Source of the DNA: JAAZFE01 sp034005635
Lineage (GTDB): Bacteria > Verrucomicrobiota > Kiritimatiellia > CAIQIC01 > Lenti-01
Reading direction: 5' to 3'
Assembly (NCBI GenBank): GCA_034005635.1
Contig: JAVEUJ010000085.1
Location: forward strand, 1 to 10,616
DNA length: 10,616 nt
The notes under the pieces were generated by a model. That model was not told where the DNA came from, ran no database searches, and saw nothing but the letters and a program-made list of their open reading frames with translations. A program made the translations under genes and the position numbers. This document shows positions 6,250 through 10,616 of this stretch, one piece after another (positions within the stretch are counted from its first letter, which is position 1; every line of letters starts with the position of its first letter).

Positions 6250-6999
6250 ATGGCGACCATTACGAAAGCGGTTAATGAGAATCCTCGAATTGTCACCCTG
6301 ACGATCGGCGATTCGCCGTTTTCCACATGGACGCCGGGGCAATTCGTCCGCTTCAGTCTCCGGCAAGGAGAAATCTGGTCGTCAGAGTACACCTTTACGA
6401 TCTCCAGTGCGCCGGAGGAGGGCGAACTGCGGATTACGGTCAAAGCCGTTGGGTCATTCACGTCGACTCTGCAGTACGTGGCAGCCGGAACGGAAGTTCG
6501 CGTGCGCGGACCGTATGGATCGTTCTGCAAAAATGTGGAGCAACAGCCCCGGCTCACGTTTATTGCCGGCGGAATTGGCATCACGCCGTTTTTAAGCGTC
6601 TTGCGCCGCTTGGTGCGGGTCGGGTCTGCTAGCCATATCGTCCTGATCTGGGCCAACAATACCGCCGACGACATCATTCATCAGGCGGAGTTGCGGGCTA
6701 TTGCGGAGAAGCTCAACCTCCACATAGTCCACGTCTTGTGGAAGGACGACGATGCCGTGACAACCTGTACGTCCAGCCGCACCGAAACGTGCCGCTCAGG
6801 ACTGCTGGATGCTGCCACGCTTGCGAAATATGCCGACGTGGCCAATGCCGAAGTCTTTCTCTGTGGTCCGCCGGAGATGCACAACATGACGCTAGACATC
6901 ATCCGCTCGCTGGGGGGCAATCCCGCCCGGATCCATACCGAGGTGATGGGCTCGGCGCCCGCACCAAAAGCCCCGGCGGTAAGTCCTCCGAAACCCTGA
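6250..6999 (+). CDS. FAD/NAD(P)-binding reductase, FNR superfamily
   Basis: A 249-residue ferredoxin-reductase-fold flavoprotein. The FAD-binding barrel covers about 1-95, with EYTFTISSAP (46-55) and RGPYGSF (86-92). The NAD(P)-binding domain follows with GGIGITPF (107-114) and the C-terminal LCGPPEM (204-210). The TFTISSAP form resembles the flavin domain of ferric reductases and NADPH oxidases more than the RxYS form of classical ferredoxin reductases. There is no 2Fe-2S domain and no membrane segment. The tail after residue 234 is Ala/Pro-rich. The start at 6250 comes after AGGTG; the frame stays open further upstream inside the flavodiiron gene, but the fold begins here. It lies 25 bases after the flavodiiron gene, so it most likely moves electrons from NAD(P)H to the ferredoxin, the rubredoxin or the flavodiiron protein directly (inference). 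Confidence 0.9.
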   Translation: MATITKAVNENPRIVTLTIGDSPFSTWTPGQFVRFSLRQGEIWSSEYTFTISSAPEEGELRITVKAVGSFTSTLQYVAAGTEVRVRGPYGSFCKNVEQQPRLTFIAGGIGITPFLSVLRRLVRVGSASHIVLIWANNTADDIIHQAELRAIAEKLNLHIVHVLWKDDDAVTTCTSSRTETCRSGLLDAATLAKYADVANAEVFLCGPPEMHNMTLDIIRSLGGNPARIHTEVMGSAPAPKAPAVSPPKP

Positions 7000-7000
7000 C

Positions 7001-7108
7001 ATGAAAACCCAAACCTTGCATGCCCGCCAGAATGCTGTTGAAGGCAACCACGCAGGACAAATGCGGGGTCCGTGTTGTAAACGCCACCAACATACCCAGG
7101 AGGAATAA
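7001..7108 (+). CDS. Possible 35-residue small ORF
   Basis: An ATG one base after the reductase stop codon opens a 35-codon frame that ends at TAA 7106-7108, inside the ribosome-binding region of the ferredoxin gene. The product is polar, with a Cys/His-rich end (GPCCKRHQH, 23-31) that could bind metal. There is no Shine-Dalgarno of its own; translation would depend on re-initiation after the reductase gene. Its position would couple the reductase and ferredoxin genes. It fills most of an otherwise unexplained 116-base gap, but an ORF this short can arise by chance. Confidence 0.25.
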   Translation: MKTQTLHARQNAVEGNHAGQMRGPCCKRHQHTQEE

Positions 7109-7115
7109 AGGAGCT

Positions 7116-7304
7116 ATGAAAGCAACCGTCGATCAAGATACCTGCATCGGCTGCGCCCTGTGCGCTCAAATTTGTCCCGAAGTTTTCAGGATGGAAGGCG
7201 ACAAAGCCGTCGTGTTTGTACCGGAGGTCCCGCCAGAAGCTGCCGCGACCTGCCAAGAAGCAGCCGATGCCTGTCCGGTAACGGCGATTACCATCACGGA
7301 CTAA
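7116..7304 (+). CDS. Monocluster [4Fe-4S] ferredoxin
   Basis: A 62-residue low-potential electron carrier. Cys10, Cys13 and Cys16 (CIGCALC) together with Cys53 (ACP) fit the ligand set of single-cluster ferredoxins such as those of Desulfovibrio and Thermotoga. Cys20 (CP) and Cys46 are in position for the disulfide known in that group. The second cluster motif of 2[4Fe-4S] ferredoxins is missing. The start is chosen at 7116 because AAAGGAG (7107-7113) and a second purine-rich AGGAGG (7098-7103) lie directly before it and because the protein then opens MKATVDQDTC; the frame is open further upstream to 7020 with no homology. It sits between the FNR-like reductase and the ferritin-like protein, so it is a plausible link between NAD(P)H and the peroxide or oxygen reductases. 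Confidence 0.95.
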   Translation: MKATVDQDTCIGCALCAQICPEVFRMEGDKAVVFVPEVPPEAAATCQEAADACPVTAITITD

Positions 7305-7320
7305 ACACCGGAGAATTGCT

Positions 7321-7824
7321 ATGCGCCCCCCTATCTTTACTGCGGCCGACGTATTGCGAATCGCCGTTAAAAATGAGTTGGCGGGCGAGGCCTTTTATCG
7401 GCAGATTGCCCAACGTACGCCAGAACCGGCCGTGCGCGACTTGTTCCTGCTGCTGGCTGATGAAGAACCGCGCCATGCCGCCATATTCAGCCGAATGCTC
7501 GCGGGAATGGATGACTCACAGGTGGTCCGCGCTGATCTCGATGAATATGTGGGCTATATGATCTCCTATTACACGGCCAACGTCTTGTTTGCAGAAAACC
7601 AAGCCGACGAATTACCCGCCGCGCCTGATCCCGTGACTGCGCTGGATTTTGGCATCCAGCGTGAGCTGGACTCCATCATCTATTATACCCAAGTCAAAGA
7701 GTTGGTGCCCACCAGCCACACGCACCAAATCGACGCCATCATCGCCGAAGAACGTGGCCATTTTCTTAAATTTTCCAAACTCAAACGAACCTACCTGGCG
7801 AAGATATCCCAATCCGGGCAATGA
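7321..7824 (+). CDS. Rubrerythrin-like ferritin-fold diiron protein
   Basis: A 167-residue four-helix protein of the rubrerythrin/ferritin-like group, which uses a diiron site to reduce peroxide or handle iron. Candidate ligands are Glu19 (KNELAGEAFY), Glu49 with His52 (EPRH), Glu115 (QRELDSIIYY) and Glu144 with His147 (ERGH); these follow the E...ExxH...E...ExxH order. The C-terminal rubredoxin domain of classical rubrerythrin is absent, so electrons must come from a separate carrier; a ferredoxin is encoded 16 bases upstream and a rubredoxin further down. GGAG (7310-7313) precedes the ATG by seven bases. Peroxidase activity is family-based inference; ferritin-like iron or oxygen sensing cannot be excluded. 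Confidence 0.88.
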   Translation: MRPPIFTAADVLRIAVKNELAGEAFYRQIAQRTPEPAVRDLFLLLADEEPRHAAIFSRMLAGMDDSQVVRADLDEYVGYMISYYTANVLFAENQADELPAAPDPVTALDFGIQRELDSIIYYTQVKELVPTSHTHQIDAIIAEERGHFLKFSKLKRTYLAKISQSGQ

Positions 7825-7877
7825 GGAGCTGCCATAAACAGCCTTCCTCCCCCCGCTGCCAATAGAAAGGAAGTGTC

Positions 7878-8897
7878 ATGACTGATTTAAGCACCACCTA
7901 TATGGGCATCCCGTTGCGGAATCCACTCGTGGTCGGAGCATCGCCCCTGACCGCCAATGTGGAGAGCATCCAGCAAATCGAGGCCATGGGGGCCGGGGCC
8001 ATCGTCACCCCCTCGCTGTTCGAAGAGCAAATCCAACTCGAACGCTTCGAGTTCGACGAGACGCTACACCGTGAGGAAGCCCGCTCTGCCGAAATGATCA
8101 CGGTCGTTCCCCAAATCCAACACGGCGGTCCCAAAGAACATCTCTTCTGGGTCAAAAAAGCCAAAGAAGCCGTCCGTATTCCCGTGATTGCCAGCTTGAA
8201 TGCCGTCAATAAGGCCACGTGGCTGGACTATGCCAAACGTCTGGAAGACACCGGCGTGGATGGGCTGGAATGCAACCTATTTGCGTCGCCCCACGCAGGG
8301 GAGCAACCGGCAGAGGCCGTCGAGCGCGAACAAATCGAGTTGATCCACGCTCTAACGCAAGCCGTCACCATTCCGCTGAGCGTGAAACTAAGCTATTTCT
8401 ACACCAATCCACTGAATGTTGTGCAGCGCATGGACGAGGCCGGAGCATCCGCCTTTGTCTTGTTTAATCGGCTGTTTGATCCTGAAATTGATGTCCATCA
8501 AGAACACAGCACCCTGGCGTTCAATCTTAGTCACGAGGCCGACCATCGGCTGCCCTTGCGCTACGCGGGGCTGCTGGCCGGGGCCATCCAGGCCGATATC
8601 TGCTCCAGCACCGGTATTTTTACCGGATCCGATATCGTCCGGATGATTCTGGCGGGGTCCACAACGGTCCAAACGGTCAGCTCCCTGCTGCGCCACGGCT
8701 TGTCTCATATTCAGGTGCTGCTCCAACAGCTCACGGAATGGATGGCGGCTCACGGCTACGACTCGCTGCCCGCGTTCCGCGGAAAACTCAGCCACCGCAA
8801 CAACCGCGACCCCTGGGTCTATACCCGGGCTCAATACGTCAAACTATTGATGAACCCGCAGGGATTCATGACCAAACCATCCGGGAGAGTTGATTAG
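7878..8897 (+). CDS. Dihydroorotate-dehydrogenase-like FMN protein
   Basis: A 339-residue TIM-barrel flavoprotein of the class 1 dihydroorotate dehydrogenase-like group. Recognisable parts are NPLVVGASPLT (15-25), PVIASLN (102-108), LSVKLS (167-172) and the C-terminal FMN-phosphate region STGIFTGSDIVRMILAGSTTVQ (244-265, given here in part by its key Gly and Ser residues). At the site where true class 1 enzymes have NLSCPN, this protein reads NLFASP (133-138), so the catalytic Cys seems to be absent; this is an alignment by eye. A pyrimidine role is therefore doubtful, and no pyr gene is nearby. Paralogues of this type occur in many anaerobes without a settled function. AAAGGAAG (7866-7873) supports the start. 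It follows the ferritin-like gene by 53 bases and is probably co-transcribed, suggesting a redox function with the ferredoxin (inference). Confidence 0.87.
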   Translation: MTDLSTTYMGIPLRNPLVVGASPLTANVESIQQIEAMGAGAIVTPSLFEEQIQLERFEFDETLHREEARSAEMITVVPQIQHGGPKEHLFWVKKAKEAVRIPVIASLNAVNKATWLDYAKRLEDTGVDGLECNLFASPHAGEQPAEAVEREQIELIHALTQAVTIPLSVKLSYFYTNPLNVVQRMDEAGASAFVLFNRLFDPEIDVHQEHSTLAFNLSHEADHRLPLRYAGLLAGAIQADICSSTGIFTGSDIVRMILAGSTTVQTVSSLLRHGLSHIQVLLQQLTEWMAAHGYDSLPAFRGKLSHRNNRDPWVYTRAQYVKLLMNPQGFMTKPSGRVD

Positions 8898-8920
8898 CCG
8901 CATACGGTTTCGCAGATAAA

Positions 8921-8948
8921 GCCAGAATTCAGGAGCCAGAATAAAGAA
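8921..8948. repeat. Heptamer-phased words, copy A
   Basis: Four 7-base units in phase, including GCCAGAA at 8921 and again at 8935, with TTCAGGA between and TAAAGAA after. It lies in the 173-base gap between the DHOD-like and rubredoxin genes. The word GGAGCCAG (8932-8939) reappears inverted near the right edge of the window (about 10594-10602). Confidence 0.55.
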
Positions 8949-8975
8949 TCACTTCACATTTCTATTGAAGTTGAT
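8948..8975. other. Imperfect inverted repeat upstream of rubredoxin
   Basis: ATCACTTCA (8948-8956) pairs with TGAAGT (8966-8971) and GAT (8973-8975), with one bulged T and a 9-base loop. It could be an operator or an mRNA hairpin. There is no T-tract. Confidence 0.35.
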
Positions 8976-8982
8976 GCGCATA

Positions 8983-9010
8983 TTTTAGATGCTAAATTCT
9001 AAATGCTGAA
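8983..9010. repeat. Heptamer-phased words, copy B
   Basis: Four consecutive 7-base units, consensus TNCTAAA: TTTTAGA, then TGCTAAA, then TTCTAAA, then TGCTGAA. AT-rich and in the same gap as copy A. The same phasing appears at 784-818 and 10374-10390. Confidence 0.6.
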
Positions 9011-9015
9011 TTCCC

Positions 9016-9033
9016 GCAAAACGACAGTTTTGC
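9016..9033. other. Perfect 7-bp hairpin before rubredoxin
   Basis: GCAAAAC (9016-9022) and GTTTTGC (9027-9033) form a perfect stem with a 4-base GACA loop, 37 bases before the rubredoxin ATG. No T-run follows on either strand, so it is not an obvious terminator. It may mark the 5' region of a separate rubredoxin transcript. Confidence 0.5.
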
Positions 9034-9070
9034 AAAAGCCCCACATGTAAAGAAAACCGAAAGGACCGAA

Positions 9071-9232
9071 ATGGACAAGTACCTCTGCACCGTTTGTGGA
9101 TACATTTATGACCCCGCCATAGGAGATCCGGAAAATGGCCAACCGCCCGGCACGTCATTCGACGATTTACCCGACGATTGGGTCTGCCCAGAATGTGGCG
9201 TGCCCAAAAGTGATTTCGAAAAAATTACCTGA
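9071..9232 (+). CDS. Rubredoxin
   Basis: A 53-residue one-electron carrier with a single Fe(Cys)4 site, shown by Cys6-x2-Cys9-Gly (YLCTVCGYIYDP) and Cys39-x2-Cys42-Gly (WVCPECGVPKSDF). The conserved aromatic and acidic core residues Tyr4, Tyr11, Tyr13, Phe30, Trp37 and Phe49 are all there, and the ending at Thr53 is a natural rubredoxin end. AAAGGA (9060-9065) lies five bases before the ATG. It is the expected redox partner of the flavodiiron protein encoded at the head of this run, and may also reduce the ferritin-like protein. A 173-base gap separates it from the gene before it, so it may have its own promoter. A second frame (the DUF488 gene) opens within it and overlaps its last 98 bases. 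Confidence 0.97.
   Translation: MDKYLCTVCGYIYDPAIGDPENGQPPGTSFDDLPDDWVCPECGVPKSDFEKIT
9121..9125 (+). promoter_or_regulatory. Ribosome binding site inside the rubredoxin gene
   Basis: AGGAG lies nine bases before the ATG at 9135, in the frame of the DUF488 gene. An in-frame TAG (9120-9122) overlaps it, so 9135 is the only ATG available to that frame before the domain begins. This supports a start within the rubredoxin coding region. Confidence 0.45.
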
Positions 9233-9857
9233 TCCTGTCGGACAAAAAGAAACCGGCACTTCCCCGCCCCATCCCGTCGGCCACCAGCGCCCGGGATCTG
9301 CGGCGGGGATTTTTACTATCGGGCATTCGACTCGCCCGCTGGCAGAATTTATCCATCTGCTCCAGGCCCACGGCATAACGCGGGTCGTGGATGTGCGCAC
9401 TATTCCGAAGTCCCGCCACAATCCCCAATTCAACAAGGATACGCTGCCCCTTGCGTTGGAGCAGGCCAGAGTCAGCTATGTCCACCTGGCGGGACTCGGG
9501 GGATTACGCCATACCCAACGCGATTCGCCCAATCAGGGCTGGCGGAATGCCTCGTTTCGAGGCTATGCCGATTACATGCAAACGCCTGAGTTTGCCCAAG
9601 CCTTGGACGAAGTGATTCGCCTGGCGCGCCACGACCGGATCGCCCTGATGTGCGCTGAGGCGGTCCCCTGGCGCTGCCATCGGTCGCTCATCGCGGACGC
9701 CTTGCTAGTGCGCGGAATACTCGCCGCGGACATCCTGAGCGCTACTCGCCGCCAAGTCCACAAACTCACGCCTTTTGCCCACGTCCAAGGAACCCAGATC
9801 ACCTATCCGCCTGAAGCAGACGTCGCGCCCGCAGCAGGCGAGATCAGGGATCCATAA
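9135..9857 (+). CDS. DUF488 family protein
   Basis: A DUF488 domain protein, function not established. The domain begins at about residue 58 with GIFTIGHSTRPLAEFIHLL and continues with VVDVRTIPKSRHNPQF (84-99), YVHLAGLGGLRH (115-126), FRGYADYM (141-148) and the Cys-containing LMCAEAVPWRCHRSLIAD (171-188). The start is uncertain. ATG 9135 has AGGAG nine bases upstream and yields 240 residues, with 98 bases overlapping rubredoxin in the +1 frame. GTG at 9195 or 9210 are alternatives, both still inside rubredoxin; no ATG, GTG or TTG lies between the rubredoxin stop and the domain. Residues 1-57 look like an unconserved linker. A frameshift that would join rubredoxin to this domain is the other reading. 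Being next to rubredoxin suggests co-expression with the redox genes but does not show a role. Confidence 0.85.
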   Translation: MANRPARHSTIYPTIGSAQNVACPKVISKKLPDPVGQKETGTSPPHPVGHQRPGSAAGIFTIGHSTRPLAEFIHLLQAHGITRVVDVRTIPKSRHNPQFNKDTLPLALEQARVSYVHLAGLGGLRHTQRDSPNQGWRNASFRGYADYMQTPEFAQALDEVIRLARHDRIALMCAEAVPWRCHRSLIADALLVRGILAADILSATRRQVHKLTPFAHVQGTQITYPPEADVAPAAGEIRDP

Positions 9858-9861
9858 CCCC

Positions 9862-10305
9862 ATGAAGAAATTGAAGCCCCCCGTCTTTGCAGTCATTACG
9901 TTCGCGGCCATGCTGGCGGTCCACAGGTGGGTTCCAATCAAGCAAATTATTCCTGTTCCGTGGAACCTTCTGGGAAGTATTCCACTCCTTTTCGGGGCAG
10001 CCATCAGCTTGCATGCCCTTTGGTTGTTCCGGCATTACCGAACGACCCCAGAACCCTTTGGCCCCCCCCGCTTGTTAGTCACAAACGGGCCCTTCCGTTT
10101 TTCGCGCAACCCAATGTATGCCGGAATTCTGCTGATATTTTCCGGCGTGGCTTGTCTGCTGGGAACCGCGACACCGTGGCTTGCGCTTCCCATCCTTGGC
10201 GTGGTCTTCGACCGCCTCTTTATCCGTGCAGAAGAAAAAAAGCTGGCTATGAAATTTGGAGATACCTACCGCCGCTACCACTCCCATGTACGTCGCTGGC
10301 TCTGA
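9862..10305 (+). CDS. Membrane methyltransferase, ICMT/PEMT-like family
   Basis: A 147-residue integral membrane protein of the isoprenylcysteine carboxyl methyltransferase/phospholipid methyltransferase-like group. Hydrophobic segments lie at about 8-20, 36-56 and 85-116. Family signatures are GPFRFSRNPMYAG (76-88), with the Arg-Asn-Pro-Met-Tyr core, and the C-terminal EEKKLAMKFGDTYRRYHSHVRRW (124-146; key residues are the Glu pair, Phe132-Gly133, Tyr136 and Tyr139). These form the S-adenosylmethionine site in relatives. Bacterial members mostly have unknown substrates. ATG 9862 is four bases after the DUF488 stop, so the two genes are probably translationally coupled; the Shine-Dalgarno (CAGGGA) is weak and distant. 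No functional link to oxygen defence is evident. Confidence 0.88.
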   Translation: MKKLKPPVFAVITFAAMLAVHRWVPIKQIIPVPWNLLGSIPLLFGAAISLHALWLFRHYRTTPEPFGPPRLLVTNGPFRFSRNPMYAGILLIFSGVACLLGTATPWLALPILGVVFDRLFIRAEEKKLAMKFGDTYRRYHSHVRRWL

Positions 10306-10343
10306 CGATAACAACACGGCCGTTCACCCCGCCCCAATTTGGC

Positions 10344-10358
10344 GCGCCCAGCGGGCGC
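10344..10358. other. GC-rich hairpin after the last gene
   Basis: GCGCCC (10344-10349) and GGGCGC (10353-10358) form a 6-bp stem with a 3-base AGC loop, 38 bases after the last stop codon. It has no T-tract, so a role as a terminator is possible but not shown. Confidence 0.3.
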
Positions 10359-10373
10359 ACCTACACTAGGCCC

Positions 10374-10390
10374 TTGAATATTGAATATTG
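10374..10390. repeat. Tandem heptamer TTGAATA
   Basis: Two perfect TTGAATA units (10374 and 10381) plus a partial third. This is the same 7-base phasing as the other intergenic arrays of this window. Confidence 0.6.
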
Positions 10391-10420
10391 TCTCCCTCTC
10401 CTCTCCCTCTTTTCCTCTCC

Positions 10421-10450
10421 CCCTCTGTGCCCCTCGGTGGCCCTCTGTGG
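10421..10450. repeat. Three tandem decamers
   Basis: Three adjacent 10-base units: CCCTCTGTGC, then CCCTCGGTGG, then CCCTCTGTGG. They are followed by TTAAACCGGC. The 10-base step equals about one helical turn. Confidence 0.65.
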
Positions 10451-10455
10451 TTAAA

Positions 10456-10477
10456 CCGGCTTTCTTCCGGCTTTCCT
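10456..10477. repeat. Two tandem 11-mers
   Basis: CCGGCTTTCTT (10456-10466) is directly followed by CCGGCTTTCCT (10467-10477), ten of eleven bases the same. Confidence 0.6.
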
Positions 10478-10522
10478 GCTGTTTCCTGTTTTCCTGCTAA
10501 ATTTTCCCTCCGCTCCCTGCCC

Positions 10523-10546
10523 CTTTGCGCCTTCGCGTCTTGGCGT
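10523..10546. repeat. Three tandem octamers
   Basis: CTTTGCGC, CTTCGCGT and CTTGGCGT lie head to tail (consensus CTTNGCGT), followed by GAGACCGGC. The CCGGC word also follows the decamer array, so the two arrays share flanking text. Confidence 0.6.
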
Positions 10547-10616
10547 GAGACCGGCTGGTTAATCTGTTCATGAGTTCTTGAGTTCAGATTTATTCCTGGC
10601 TCCCCCCACCTTCCCC

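Larger units (their letters stand above)
10306..10616. other. Gene-free, C/T-rich tail with tandem words
   Basis: I see no gene here that I can support. Open frames exist but translate to low-complexity Ser/Leu/Pro-rich text from C/T-rich repeats. The stretch holds a hairpin (10344-10358), a tandem heptamer (10374-10390), a long pyrimidine-rich run (10391-10424), and arrays of 10-, 11- and 8-base words listed separately. It ends with TGAGTTC twice (10571 and 10579) and an inverted copy of the GGAGCCAG word. Confidence 0.6.

Noticed and set aside
7020..7115. Longer N-terminus for the ferredoxin
   Set aside because: The extra 32 residues are not ferredoxin-like, and the ribosome binding site lies just before 7116.
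10388..10573. 61-codon plus-strand ORF at the right end
   Set aside because: It is made of C/T-rich repeat words and has no ribosome binding site or domain.

Overview
The window (10,616 bases, GC-rich) reads as chromosomal DNA from an anaerobic or microaerophilic bacterium that makes a strong investment in oxygen and peroxide defence. It carries a flavodiiron protein, a rubredoxin, a monocluster ferredoxin, a rubrerythrin-like ferritin-fold protein and an exported superoxide dismutase. The signal peptide on the dismutase fits a cell with an envelope compartment outside the cytoplasm. The AT-rich and C-rich words in the intergenic regions remind me of environmental PVC-group (for example Kiritimatiellota) genomes. 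That is memory and inference, not something the sequence proves.

Layout. 1-125: end of an unseen upstream unit and a C-rich leader. 126-581 (+): nrdR, the ribonucleotide reductase repressor. 582-820: intergenic stretch with five 19-bp inverted repeats at 22-31 base spacing, then an AT-rich array of 7-base units running up to the next start codon. 821-1543 (+): C-rich gene of unknown function. 1553-1580: strong intrinsic terminator for the minus-strand unit. 1606-2301 (-): exported Fe/Mn superoxide dismutase. 2403-4835 (-): four-module CoA-disulfide-reductase-like flavoprotein with rhodanese, TusA and DsrE-like domains. 4836-5054: divergent promoter region.

From 5055 a plus-strand run follows: flavodiiron protein, FAD/NAD(P)-binding reductase, a possible 35-residue small ORF, ferredoxin, ferritin-like protein and a dihydroorotate-dehydrogenase-like flavoprotein. 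After a 173-base gap with repeats and hairpins come rubredoxin (53 residues), a DUF488 protein that probably starts inside the rubredoxin gene, and a small membrane methyltransferase-family protein. The last 311 bases hold no gene I can support, but are full of short tandem words.

Working model (inference): the reductase moves electrons from NAD(P)H to ferredoxin and/or rubredoxin. These feed the flavodiiron protein, which reduces O2 to water, and the ferritin-like protein, which may remove peroxide. The divergent unit deals with superoxide outside the cytoplasm and with CoA-disulfide/persulfide sulfur inside it. The DHOD-like flavoprotein appears to lack the usual catalytic cysteine and may be a further, unassigned redox component. 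The least explained parts are the palindrome array after nrdR, the recurring 7-base-phased intergenic arrays, the rubredoxin/DUF488 overlap and the DHOD-like protein inside an oxygen-defence run.
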